Assembly (NCBI GenBank): GCA_037042915.1
Contig: CM073200.1
Location: forward strand, 2,724,832 to 2,788,831
From: Auricularia sp. M13
Lineage: Eukaryota > Basidiomycota > Agaricomycetes > Auriculariales > Auriculariaceae
DNA: 64,000 nt
Reading direction: 5' to 3'
Below the pieces are notes generated by a model. It saw only the letters and a program-made list of their open reading frames with translations. It was not told the origin of the DNA and did not search any database. Below, piece by piece: positions 47,064-58,483 of this stretch. Position numbers and translations under genes: made by a program. Numbering within the stretch: position 1 is the first letter of the stretch; the number at the start of each line of letters is the position of its first letter.

Positions 47064-48656
47064 ATGTGGCCAATGATCATGATGCCCCTTCCACTCATTT
47101 CCCTGCTGTCGACGCTGGTCGCGACCCGGACCGCCCGCGCAGCGCCCGACTCCAACTCCACGCTCCAGTGTTTCAACTCGGCCATTACCTGGTACAACAG
47201 CTACGACATGAACCCATGCGAGCAGTACCAGCAGCTTATGATGCAGTGCGATAGTGACTGTGCGCGCGCGCTCGCTGCTCGCCCGTTACCATCCGTTAAC
47301 TCGTTGGATTGTCAGACAAGCTACCGCTTATGAGCATACCGGCTGGCAACAACGGACCCACGACTTGCGGCTCTCAACAGAGTAAGCACGTTTCTGCCCA
47401 TCCAGCGGTCGCACACACAGCTGACATTCCCGTTCCAGGCAAATGCTGCTGCAACAGGTCCGTCCGGGCTTCCTGTCCTATGCACTCTGCCTCATCCTGT
47501 CCTTGCAGTGTCGCTTTCAGTCTCGCAATGGCCTGCCTTAAGTGAGTCCCCCCTGCACATCTTCGAATAGCTCCTGACCGCGCTCTGCGTTGCAGCTGCC
47601 AAACAGGCGGCGATGCAAACGGCAATGGCTACACCGCTCCACCGCAGACTTTCAACCGCTACCTTAACGCCTGTTCGCCCGTAGGCATACAATCGTACGC
47701 AATAAGCGCGCGATAGGCATTCCATCGCGGCTCAGCCTTCTCCAGGATAGACTCTACCATCCAGCAGAAGGTGTGCCTGTCGGGTCCAGTGATTCAGCGC
47801 TGGGCCTACGAGCTGAACCATGAGGACGGATCCTGGTAAGACGCGCTTGTCACCTATCCAACTGTCACTGAAGCCGCCTTGCGACAGGAATTACACCGAA
47901 AACAGCATTTTCGCTGCACGGCTGACAAATGCTGGCACAGGGGACAGCACCCCGACTCAATGCAAGGGTGAAGCCCTTGCCGCGTCAGGAGGTGTTGGCA
48001 CATCGCAAAACGCTGGCAAGAAGGCCGACAATGGCGCCAGCCCGGTCGGCGCCATCGTCGGCGCTGTGGTCGGCGCTGTAGTCTTGATGCTGCTCGTGTT
48101 CTTCATCGTCTGGTGGTTCTGGCTGCGCAAGCGTCCAGTACACCCGCACGGGCCGGGCTCGCCCTCCGACTTCGACCTGCTTCCCTCGGCCCGACAGTCG
48201 CGCACGACGAGCATCGCCAGCTTGGAGCCGCTGCCAGTCTTCGTCTACAACAACCCCTATGTCAACGCGGCCAGTCAGCAGCGCGAGCGCCCGGAGACGC
48301 AGACTTTCTCCGAGCTCACGCTGCCCGTTCCGATCTCTGTCCCGTCCGACTTCCAGTCAAGCCTGTACAGTCAAACGCCGTTCTCTGCTCATCCACCATC
48401 CGTGGACGGAGGTTCGTGTGTTTGTTTAGTGATGCGTGGATGGTCACTCACATGCGCACGCTGTACAGGGTGGAGGAATCGCGCGCCTTCCGTCATACAC
48501 TCCGTAGGCTCGCGCAGCACGCAATCGCGCAGTCAGGCCAGCCGCTCGCATGTCGGCAGCTCGCGTGGGGCGCCGTCCGTATCAGGTTCGCAGACCAGCA
48601 CCGAGAAATCTCAAAAGCAAGCAGGGCCCCCGCCAGAGTACTCCCCGACACCATGA
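47064..48656 (+). CDS. I3: membrane protein of the I family with C-terminal PPxY motif
   Basis: Multi-exon. Signal peptide (MWPMIMMPLPLISLLSTLVATRTARA), Cys ectodomain (CFNSAITWYNSYDMNPCEQY, CCCNSVAFSLAMACLNCQ, RYLNACSP, IQRWAYELNHEDGSW), then a TM helix (GAIVGAVVGAVVLMLLVFFIVWWFW) with LRKRP inside, and a cytosolic Ser/Thr/Pro-rich tail. Exon junctions in the ectodomain use several short introns; the large exon runs from 47890 to about 48413 and the last one to the TGA at 48656. The tail ends GPPPEYSPTP; PPEY fits the PPxY motif bound by WW domains of Rsp5-type ubiquitin ligases, which suggests ubiquitin-driven endocytosis. Relatives are I1 and I2. Function unknown. Confidence 0.72.
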
Positions 48657-49157
48657 TCATGCATTATATATTTATATCTTGCATTCCTTTTATCTCTTTC
48701 ATCGTATCTTATGGAACGCGCACCTCACTCGCTGCGCAACCAAGTATTGAGTTCATTTCTGGTTCCATTCCTTGCATTTGCTTTGTATTTCCAACGGACA
48801 CGGTCATATGTACTCGAACACGCACACGGATGGATATTTGTCACCCTGCCTCTTCCTGACACGCTCGATTCGATTAGGGTCATACCGACAGTGACCCAAC
48901 CACCATGCGGAACACCTGCACACGAACCATGTTGTCGGTGAGCGAACGTTGGGGTGGGTCGAGGGGGCTTAGTGCCTCAGTATTAACATGTCCACGACCC
49001 ACCGGCCGCGTTCGACCCCGGGAAATCTGCTTATAGACAACAACTATCAAGGCCGATCATTGCACGACCGACATTGAGACGAGTAGACACAGGAATTATG
49101 AACATACTTTATTGAGATCGCCTATCATCGCAGTCAGCGAGCGGCCGGGGACGTCGG
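48657..49157. other. Intergenic between I3 and the EFM7-like gene
   Basis: Convergent 3' ends. A TTCGACCCCGGG word at about 49012 recalls a tRNA B box, but no tRNA can be folded. Confidence 0.5.
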
Positions 49158-50141
49158 TCATGACCGCATTGGTCTTGTCTGACAGTGCTTGAGGACAAGC
49201 CAGAGAACCCATTGGCGACGCGCAGCTTCGTCTTCCATGGGCCGCTCAGTTGCCCATGGCCGGTCATTCTCGCCCTCATTTGGGGAAGGGTGCAATCTGC
49301 GCTCCCGCAGGTCGCAAACGTCCAGCCCGGCGTCCTGAACTAGTGCGATGAACTTTTGCAGCGCATAGCGACCGGTATGCATCCCTGCAACTAGCACCGC
49401 GCGGGATTCCGGCGAAGCAGCGTTTCTAAGCAAGCGACAAAGTGTATCGCAGAGTAAAGGCTGAGTCTCCGGATTCCAGAGCGTATCCGCTGCCAGGATG
49501 AGATCGAACGCAGGCGCCTGGATGGCAGTTTCGCGCGGCAGGTCATCACAGGCGTCAGCGGAATGCTGCGTCATCCAGGTTTCAGAACCCCAAGCAAGAC
49601 CATAGACGAGACAATTCCGTTCGACGTTGTTGAGCCGCACGTTATCCGCCAGGCCTTTGAGAATCAGCGCATCGGGAAAGTCTGTCAACCAAACATGCGT
49701 CTGTGGTGCCAGTTTTGCGACTGCGATCCCAGGCAGGCCCGCTCCAGCCCCAAGTTCTATAACTCGAGTCCCCGCTGGCGCGTCGCGAATCCCCAGCTCA
49801 TCGAGGTGATCGGCCAAGAAAATCGCTGATGACCATATCGCCGACGCGTGCAGCGTCCAGTTTTTAGCCAGTATATCCGGAGGAGAAACGACGACGCCAG
49901 TTCCGGGGTGAACATAGTGGTCGCCAGGAGTTCCATGCCACAAGCGTTCTGCCTGGCCGATAAAGGCCGGCAGCGCGTCCGCCAGGATATCCTCTGGGGA
50001 GCTCGAGGGCATAGAGTAGCGCGGGCGCAGTTGGTCTGCTGACGCGCTGTTGTCCGAAGAAACGTGCCTCACGCGACACTTGGAAGGATAAGAGCGGAGT
50101 TTAAACCACCAATAGTCGAACAACACAACGGTGCTTAGCAT
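49158..50141 (-). CDS. EFM7/NNT1-like protein methyltransferase
   Basis: Single exon, 327 codons from the first Met; an internal Met at 50012 (MPSSSPEDILADAL) is the more likely start, giving 284 residues against 261 in yeast Efm7. Class I SAM-dependent fold of the METTL21/methyltransferase_16 group: NWTLHASAIWSSAIFLADHL before the SAM loop VIELGAGAGLPGIAVAKLA, then WLTDFPDALILKGLADNV with the acidic ribose-binding position, and FDLILAADTLWNPE. Yeast Efm7 methylates the N-terminal Gly and neighbouring Lys of eEF1A. The specific substrate here is inferred by resemblance. Confidence 0.82.
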   Translation of the reverse strand: MLSTVVLFDYWWFKLRSYPSKCRVRHVSSDNSASADQLRPRYSMPSSSPEDILADALPAFIGQAERLWHGTPGDHYVHPGTGVVVSPPDILAKNWTLHASAIWSSAIFLADHLDELGIRDAPAGTRVIELGAGAGLPGIAVAKLAPQTHVWLTDFPDALILKGLADNVRLNNVERNCLVYGLAWGSETWMTQHSADACDDLPRETAIQAPAFDLILAADTLWNPETQPLLCDTLCRLLRNAASPESRAVLVAGMHTGRYALQKFIALVQDAGLDVCDLRERRLHPSPNEGENDRPWATERPMEDEAARRQWVLWLVLKHCQTRPMRS

Positions 50142-50688
50142 GTTACGGTATTCGATACTGAGAGGCCATCTGATTCTATGCGTTCGAGTACTGTGGGAAC
50201 AAAGTCCCTTGTTAGATAGAAAGCGTCAAGGGCTCATTCAAATGCCATTGCTAATGCCATTTCTATGCAAGCAATGTGGGATGTCTTCAGCAGTGCATCG
50301 AGCGGTGACAGCATGGATGATAGAATTCTAGGCACGTGAGAAGCGTCGAATATGAAGTATCTGAAAGACAGCAGCCGAATCGAGAGGAACCCTTCCTTTA
50401 GTGAATTAAAGATAAGAAAGGAATACAGTAATCGTTGACCATTTCCGTAATAGCTACAGGACACAGAACCCAGGGATAGAATGTTCGTGACAGGTGCGGA
50501 CGTGGACTCGAATACGTTACACACAGAAGTCGAAGATGCATCGCCGAACGCGTGTTGGCGTATGACTGGTTTTTCATGTTTCTGTCTCGCGTCAATGAGA
50601 CATTGACTCCCGTCACTGTACTGCAATACGTGTGAGACCGGCGTTCCATAACACGCGAGACGAAACGTACGAGAGAAGAGGGTGCACA
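50142..50688. other. Intergenic
   Basis: Upstream of the methyltransferase and 3' of the small Cys-rich ORF. Nothing recognised. Confidence 0.5.
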
Positions 50689-50859
50689 TCAAGGCGAGCG
50701 TTTTCCGCCGTGAGCCACGGGGCCGGCGCCATGTCCGGGACAGCCGCTGGAGCAGCGCAAGCTGGGCGCGATGTCGCGGACTTGCTTGTTGCATTTGCAG
50801 GTGAGGGAATAGCTCTTGCCGATGGTGCCGCAGGCGAAGCGAACGATACTCCAGCACAT
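50689..50859 (-). CDS. Small Cys-rich protein (56 residues), unknown
   Basis: Begins MCWSIVRFACGTIGKSYSLT and goes on with CKCNKQVRDI, LRCSSGCPG; six or seven Cys within 56 residues, no signal peptide. An ATAAAAGC element lies about 165 bases upstream on the same strand. The CG...Y...C.C spacing resembles short Cys-rich frames I associate with agaricomycetes, but I cannot name a family. Could be a chance ORF. Confidence 0.35.
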   Translation of the reverse strand: MCWSIVRFACGTIGKSYSLTCKCNKQVRDIAPSLRCSSGCPGHGAGPVAHGGKRSP

Positions 50860-53103
50860 TGTAGACGATGGGTTGGTGTTGAGATGGCTACGGAAGTGGA
50901 TGAGACGCGGTGGTCGAGGACGTAAACGGCTGTACACACAGCGTGCGAGTGCGCAAAAGTATGAGGCTTCAGAGGGTGGCGAGGGATCCAGTTGATGGCG
51001 ACCGGTATGACTTCAGCTGCGCTTTTATGCATGGTGCGAGCGCCGCGAACCTGTGTGACTGATCGACTCAGGATCGACGCAGAATGCCTGTCGACTGCAT
51101 AAGCCCATTGACAGCGTTTCGGAAGCGGTTATACGCAAAGGGAGATCGCAAACGTCGGGATTATAGGAACCGCTTGTTACTAGGCGGTGTTGGGCAACAA
51201 GTGAGCCGACGCATATGCCCTGTAGTAGACGAACGTTTAGCGTCTAGAGGCGGTTGTGAGGTCATAGGGATCAACGCTCTGAAGCAAAGCATGGGTACAA
51301 GAGCAATGTCGCACGGCAGTGCCGCCTCCCACCCTAGAATCCTCACCCGGCATATGCTACCAACCAGATCAGAGGTCACGCGAAATGAAGGCAGGCTTCG
51401 AGAAACGCACGTGAAGGGGCCCTGGAGACTTCGAGGAAGAGTCTTTGAGGCTTTCGTGCTACGTTCTACGCGCTCGAAGACTTCGAAGTCTGGAACCCCG
51501 CGGAGGGCAGCGCCCGGTCCGCGGAAGGCCGTGTGAGCCCGACCTTCGCGGATGAGGGCGACGATTATCGCGCGCCCAGGCTCCATAGCTGCGCCTCCAC
51601 GCGACGTGGAACAAAAAACCGGACTGGCAGAGATCCGTCACCGCATTGACCACAGATGCGCAGAGAACCTGCATTAGTTCATGACGAAATGATTCGCACA
51701 ACCGGCGTACGTTGACTGAGGTTAACAGTGACAATCGCGTGGCTGGCCTCTTGGCTCGAATGTGACAATTTAGGGCGCCGCGTGCGAATCGTGACAGCAG
51801 TGAGGTTGGCAGGTCAGGCGCGCGTGCAATCCCCGGCGCGACAAGGTATGCCCGTGCACGCGCCTTGACAGACGGCCACCCAAGAATCTCGAGCTGCTGG
51901 AACGCCGAGATGGCGCCCTCCAGGCGGGCCGCATCAGAGCGCACATCACCCGGACACGAGACGCGTGGGGTAAGCCAGGGATCCGACTGCAGTGGAGACC
52001 TACGACCAATGGCCGTCATCCTCGGGGCACAAGGATTGCGGTTCGGAATGAACAGAGGAGTATTAACCACTGATACTGACGCAGAGATTGAATGGCGCTC
52101 TCGAGCGGCGAGCAGTAGACCGCGTTTAACAAGCTGCTCTTTCAGAGCGCAGGGCAAGCAAGACATGAAGTCAGAGCGCCTTGCGCTGAGAATAGCTCCT
52201 CGAAGTACCTCCACAGCTAGCAGACTGAGCGGATTGGGTCAACAGACGCTGTAGTCTGACGGAAACGCCCGTACAAGCCGCGAAGCCTACACGCGCGAGA
52301 CAATCTCCCAATCTCCCACGCTATCAGGTTCTTGGACCTGATCATCCAGAGCAGAATAAACAATCCCACGCTATGGGATCGGCAGTCCGTCGTACGTATA
52401 GCGGCCTGAGCGCTGAGCAAGCAGCGCGAACGTTGAATGGCTAGCATAAGACTGGACCAGGCCCTGCGTTGAGGCCCGTAGATCAGCTTACGGTGCGAGA
52501 GATCATATTCAGACAGCCCACGACGCGCGCATTTACACCGGAGGTCATGGACAGGGCGCCATAGCACGTCGGCGGGGATCGTTGAGCGCGAACAACGGAG
52601 ATATTGAACGCCATCCCGCCAGGAACCGCACAAGCGCGAGGCAGTCACTTCGCGTAACCAAGAACAGCATCTCCAGGCAAATAGATCGTCGTCTGCGCTT
52701 CGTCCGTGCGACCGAGACACCAATACCGACGGCGAAACTGTCGGACAGGATCTTCAGCTGCGTAAGACGAAACTACGAACGCCGGAAGATGAGGAGCACC
52801 GGGCAAGAGACAGCAGGCCTGGAGCTTTCAGTCGAGCGTTTGCTGTGCGACACGACCGCAAATTCAGCTAACAATGGCCAATAAAAGTTGTGCTGCTGTC
52901 ACTGCAGAAGAAAAAGTGAATTAATTCCTAGAAAGCGCATTTAATGAGCTTGTTGCGAAGGACATTTAATATTAAGACGGTGCATACCACGAAGGGTTGA
53001 GCGTCCGAGTTGACTGCAATTCTGAGCGATGCTATGAGGGCAAGCTGTGATGACGGACTTCAAACTGCTGCGCCTCATCGCTTGCGCTCACCACTAAGTC
53101 ACA
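50860..53103. other. Intergenic, no gene recognised
   Basis: About 2.2 kb upstream of ARP2. Minus-strand ORFs of 251 codons (51459-52214) and 168 codons (52217-52723) exist, but composition is Arg/Ser/Leu-rich without motifs. CTCCCACGCTAT/TCCCACGCTATGGG occurs twice near 52311 and 52366. Possibly old, decayed repeat sequence. Confidence 0.4.
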
Positions 53104-54595
53104 ATGTCCGAGGAGCGGCCTCTCGTTGTAGACAACGGTACCGGGGTACGTGAACTGCTTATACGTGCTCAATAAAGGTGTAAATCCGCATGCAGTTCGT
53201 CAAAGTCGGCTTCGCTGGCTCGAACTTCCCTGAACATGGTGCGGGCCTCATACGATGCCAACTCGCAAGTCAATAACGCGCGCACCTGGCTCCAGTATTC
53301 CCCTCGCTTGTTGGTCGGCCCATTCTGCGCGCGGAAGAGCGCGTCACTGGCGCATCGACGGCGATCAAGGATATCATGGTTGGCGACGAGGCGGCGGAAT
53401 ACCGCAACTTCCTCCAGGTCACGCAGCCCATGGAGCACGGCATTGTGCGCAACTGGGAGGACATGAAGCATCTCTGGGACTACACCTTCAACGAGAAGCT
53501 CAAGCTGGACACCACTGGGCGCAAGGTCCTGCTCACCGAGCCGCCAATGAACCCCAAGGTCAACCGGCAGCGGATGGCCCAGGTCATGTTCGAAGAATAT
53601 GGATTCGGGGGTGTCTATGTGGCCATCCAGGCCGTGCTTACGCTGTATGCTCAGGGTGCGTATTCAGCCATCCATGCTCGCATTTTACTGACGTTGCCTA
53701 GGTCTGACAACCGGAGTGGTCGTCGATTCCGGCGACGGCGTCACGCACATCGTTCCTGTATTCGATGGCTTCTCGCTGCCGCATCTCACTCGTCGACTCG
53801 ACATTGCTGGTCGCGACGTGACGCGCTACCTGATCAAGTTGCTGCTCATCCGCGGCTACGCCTTCAACCGTACCGCCGACTTTGAAACAGTACGACAAAT
53901 CAAAGAGAAGCTTTGCTATGTCAGGTACGTGCATGAAAATCATCTTTGTGCGCAAGGTCTAATGAGTTGTCACTGCAGCTACGACCTTGATCTCGACGAG
54001 AAGCTGTCCGAGGAAACCACGGTCCTTGTCGAAAGCTACACAGTGAGTCTCGCGGCCAAATGCTTGCCCTGGCGCTGACCCATTACAGTTGCCCGATGGA
54101 CGTGTCATCCGCGTCGGCTCTGAACGCTTCCAGGCGCCGGAGTGCATGTTCCAACCCCATCTAGTCGACGTTGAATCGCCCGGCGTCGCAGAACTGCTCT
54201 TCCAGACAATACAAGCCGCAGCGGTGGACACGCGTGCCGAGCTCTACAAGCACATCGTGCTGTCCGGCGGCTCGAGCATGTACCCCGGCCTGCCATCGCG
54301 GCTCGAAAAGGAGATGAAGCAGCTCTACCTCACGCGCGTCCTCGGCGGCGACCCGTCCCGTCTGAATGTCAGTCGCCTATTCTTCATGTCCCCTTGCCCT
54401 CTCTGACGAGGTTTTTTTTACTTGCAGAAATTCAAGATTCGCATTGAAGACCCGCCCCGTCGGAAACACATGGTCTTCCTGGGCGGCGCCGTGCTTGCAG
54501 ACATCATGAAGAACCGCGAGGAGTTCTGGATAACGAGAGAAGAATGGTTCGAGCAGGGCGTTCGTGCGCTCGACAAGCTTGGCCGCAGCGACTGA
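53104..54595 (+). CDS. ARP2: Actin-related protein 2 (Arp2/3 complex)
   Basis: Actin-fold ATP-binding subunit that, with Arp3, starts branched actin filaments at endocytic sites. Exons 53104-53145, 53196-53238, 53296-53655, 53702-53924, 53979-54042, 54089-54367, 54428-54595 give 392 residues, the usual Arp2 length. Signatures: phosphate-1 loop VVDNGTG (residues 8-14), [23 protein letters not shown], the Arp2-type KDIMVGDEA, phosphate-2 loop [14 protein letters not shown], adenosine-binding [21 protein letters not shown] in parts, and the end [11 protein letters not shown]. All seven phases agree. Together with ABP1 at 40 kb the window carries two parts of one machinery. Confidence 0.96.
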
Positions 54596-55148
54596 AGCTA
54601 AATGACGACTTGACGTTGTGGACGGTGCGGTTAGTGTAAGTAATGTAGAGTTGACGCGAATGCAGATGTCCTATGGATATTTGAACTATCAGTGCTGGAC
54701 TCGACTCCTCTCGCTAGGCCGACCAATTCCATAGCGGCCGCGCCATGCACTCACAATGATTTTCCACCAGAACGAACACATTACCTTCTGAACCTAGGGG
54801 TGCAAGTATCTGCTCGTTGATCCCTTCAACGACGTCTGGACCTCCTTCCCGCGGTCTCGGTCCTCCATGACGTTGATGCGTAGGGACCGATTGCGCACAG
54901 GGACCGTGAACCGCTGAAGTGATCAACAAAGGGTCGTGTCACACAGGACCTGAAGACGCCGAAAGCGAATAGTGACTTTGTCAGAAACCCCGTACAATAT
55001 GTCGAGCTTCGCAATGCCGGAGCGCTAAGTGCTGAGCCTCGAATGTGACAGCGAAGTGCCTTGAGGCACGGATCATATCTGTTACCCTGTCCTAATCGTA
55101 CAGACTTCCGATTCCCTCCAGATCCTATAATGTCCCTGACAATCGCAT
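54596..55148. other. Intergenic, convergent 3' ends
   Basis: Between ARP2 and the membrane protein U. Nothing recognised. Confidence 0.5.
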
Positions 55149-57856
55149 CTATTCTATACCACGCCAAGGGATACCCTGCCTCCTTGCAGACTCGGCCTGA
55201 AGGCGCCGGACGTCCTGAACGCTTTCTGGGATGGCCGTCCATACGCCCTGAGCGTTCTTTTCTCCCCAATGGAACGTGTGGAAGGTGTCGACCTCGTAAT
55301 CGTCCTTCCACTGCTTGCGCACGAACTCGGCGCTGAACGGCGGCTGCCATATCCACCAATGCTCGACGTACTGCATGCGTTCGTTCGGCGGCAAGACGAG
55401 GTGCAGGGCGGTCGGGATCGCGATCTCCATGAAGCAGTCCGTGTCGAGGAAAAGGCCGAGCGTCTGAAGGAATGGCACCCGTAAACGGCCGGGGATGTAG
55501 GCGGTGTCGGACGAGCCGCCGATAAGGCGCGGGTGAGGAAGGTGCGAGGTCAGCGCCGCGAGTCGGGCGCGCTGCTTTTCTTCGACTTTGTAGTACGCCG
55601 GCATGCAAACGGGCAGGCCCACAAATGGTGACCTAAAACTGTCTGTCAATACACGGGACTCAGCTATCCTGATGTTCACCTACCCCCACCTGTGCGTACA
55701 TGAGCAAATGGACCGCAATGAAGAAAGCTCGAGGACATACCACCACGTTCCATCCATTAGCGACCAATTTGGATGCAGCTCCTCTGGGTCCGGGCCTATG
55801 TTGGCAGGAGGCGCATGGTGGCTTGTGTTTACCAGTGCCGGGTTGGGAACATAGTCCGCCGCGACTGGTGAGTGGTACCATATTCTGTTCTGGTCGAACT
55901 GAAGAAGGCGGGGGACGTTCAGTAGCGTGTCGAAGGGCGCCCAGAGGTAGCCGTTGTAGCAGTCGTGCTCTGCCATGACAGTGTACAGCATATGGTGCGC
56001 CATCTATCACGCACGTAAAAGGTTAAGGACTGGTCGGACTCGCAGACGCCTGGACGTACACGGCCGGCCATGCGAAACTCGCTGTAGCTCGTGAGGTTCT
56101 CGTCGCTCTTGTAGCTGTCGACGAAGATGTCATACGACCCTGCAAACCCTGCATCTTCTCTGCTCGCAGGGCCGACGAAGACCACCTGCATTGCGCACTA
56201 AGTCTGCCTGTCGCGCCCTCAAATGGATGCACGCACGTTGGGGAAGAACTCGGCATAGACGTCGCGGTAGAAGTCCACATTGGCGTCGTACCGAGCGTGG
56301 CTGAAGAAGACCACGAGTAGCACGTCCTCGAACGCGTGGAACGTCCGCGGCCGGTCGCGCAACCACCCATGGGAGGCCAGCGGCTTGCGCGTGCATAAAG
56401 GAAGCTGCGTCGGCGGTAAAATCACCGCATGGACTGGCCAGCCTTCGGCGTCGAAACGAGCAAAGGAAACGATGGTGTGCAACAGGCCGAGTACTGTGAT
56501 GCCGACGACCGCAGCCTCGGCTGAGGAAAATAAGCGGGATCGCTATGGGTATGCTCAGGGTAATGCAAAAATGCGTGACAGGCGGACAACTCACCGACAC
56601 GATAGGTTCATGTTGGCCCTCTGGATGATCGCTCCGAAGGTACGTCCAAGCCGCCCATAACGACGCGCTAGTGCCAAAGAGCACGAGGAAGGAGATACCG
56701 CCTGTCACGTCGATTGTGCGCGTGAGAAGGATGAGGCACGCAGAACTGACGCCTGTCCAGACGCTGAAGGACACCGGGCCAACCTCTGGAGTAGCCAATA
56801 TTTTAGCCCAATGCCCACAAAAAGCAAAAACATGCATGCATACCGCGAATAACGTGTAGGCTAAGTACGCCGATCGCCGCCTCGATGATGAGCATGGGAA
56901 TACACCATTCCGATGGATACAAGTAGTGAAATCCGGTCGCCGCCATGGCAATTCCGTAGAGCAGCGCGGCGGGAAGGAAGAAGAAACCATTGGCCAGGTG
57001 AACGCGAGAGTTGTGGGCGACTTTGGAAGCCTGCTGACGCCTTAGTCGACTTGGTCGATAGTGAAGAGGATCAACATACATGAGCAAAAACCGTAATGGA
57101 GTAGGTGTACAGCAGAATGCCGCCTAAGAGTGCCGGCACTGCTCTATATGCTTCACTGAAGCCAGTCCTAGCCTTCAATGAACTACGTCAGATGTAGAAG
57201 AGGGTGCCTTCCCTGACACATACGACGATGCTTATAAGAATCCCGTTGACCTGCGCACATTCAGCTACGCATCATGTTATCTAGCAAAACCATTACCTGA
57301 AGGATAAGTGCTTGCCAGCTGGAAAGCGGGGATGGTGATCGTAGCACAGTCGCGTAGATTGCCAAAGCAATGGGCAGAGTTGCTTGAAAGGCGAACACCG
57401 ATTGTACCTCTGAATGCGCGACTTCCTGGATGTTCTGCGGCATCTACATAAGCTCATGCTGACTGGCTAGCTGGTGCGTACCACGAGTGAAACCAGCGCG
57501 GCCAGAGCACCTGACACTATGACTGACCAGCTGACGTTGCGTCTTTCGGTGACTTGTTGATGCGCTTGGGGAAGTTCCTTGTCGTCTGCGCGTTCAGAGT
57601 CAATTCGGGCGAGGGGAGATTCATCGTTGGCCACTGCGTTATAACCATAGTTTCTGGTCGAGTGCGCGTGAAGCACGAAGCATCCAGCACATTGCAGCAA
57701 TGCAACTACGAAGAGGCGCGCAGAGCTGGTCGACGAGATATATCCATGCGTTTGCCCGTAGCCCGCGTGTGCGAGCAAGCCAAAAAAAATGAGAAGAGCG
57801 CAGTACGCAAAGTCAAGACGCAAAGACGACCGGGCCAAAGCCAAAGAGAGACGCAT
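55149..57856 (-). CDS. U: polytopic membrane protein with a conserved fungal C-terminal domain
   Basis: Multi-exon; junctions in part inferred. From 57856: a Cys/Leu-rich TM segment (FAYCALLIFFGLLAHAGY), LFVVALLQCAGCFVLHAH, a polar loop, VIVSGALAALVSLVV, then exons with FQATLPIALAIYATVL, LLGGILLYTYSITVFAH, GFFFLPAALLYGIAMAATG, TGGISFLVLFGTSASLWAAW, a final TM (AAVVGITVLGLLHTIVSF), and a soluble domain: FEDVLLVVFFSHARYDANVDFY, VVFVGPASREDAGF, AHHMLYTVMAEHDCYNGYLW, GGSSDTAYIPGRLR, FLETDCF-like FLDTDCFMEIAIPTALHLVLP, YVEHWWIWQPPF, and DTFHTFHWG. I know the last domain from uncharacterised fungal proteins and suspect a glycosyltransferase-like fold. Whether the TM half and the soluble half form one gene rests on an intron with good GTGAGT/CTCAG ends near 56590-56524. 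Confidence 0.65.
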
Positions 57857-58483
57857 TTGAAGATGTCCCTGGTCGCGCGGCTAGCGGCCGCTGACGCGCG
57901 ACGACAGAAAGACCAGGTTGGGCTCAAGACAACGAGGCCACGACAGAAGCCCCTGTCACTGGCGTTGACGGCCGATTATCGCGTCGCGGCCTCAGGCAAG
58001 AGTCACGTCCGCAAGATGTCAAAACACGGTTTACTGCGGCGACGCGGACTTGGATGAGCGCTGAACAAGTTCGGAATTGTTTCCTTTTTCGCGTAAATCG
58101 AGCGACTCATCCCATCCCACACGCAGGAGAAGTCTACCTATATGAGCCATCCCTGGCGTAAAGGATTGGTTAGGATTGCTTCACTATATATTCATGTTAC
58201 TACACCATGTTCACGATACTTTCATGAAACCTGGTCGTATATATGTACAGTATGACGAGAGTTAAGAATGACGGCCACAGTTCGAATACAGATGACACGT
58301 GGTTGGGTAGATGGGATACCACATCTTCCTGCGGTCATAACAGCTATCGCTTTTTACTACTAGCCTGTCAGTCCTAACTAGATAGATTCCTTTATGTGGT
58401 GCGTCATGGAAATCTAGCCTGTACCATAGCGTTGGCAAGAATAAAACCGTCCAAACCAGAGTTCACCCTTCATTTTGTGTGCG
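57857..58483. other. Intergenic
   Basis: Upstream of U and 3' of the LRR gene. A plus-strand ORF at 57554-58057 overlaps U antisense and has no motif. Confidence 0.5.

Noticed and set aside
48950-49035. GTTCGACCCCGGG resembling a tRNA B box
   Set aside because: No acceptor or T-stem pairing on either strand.
51459-52723. Two adjacent minus-strand ORFs (251 and 168 codons)
   Set aside because: Arg/Ser/Leu-rich chance composition, no transposase, reverse transcriptase or other domain recognisable.
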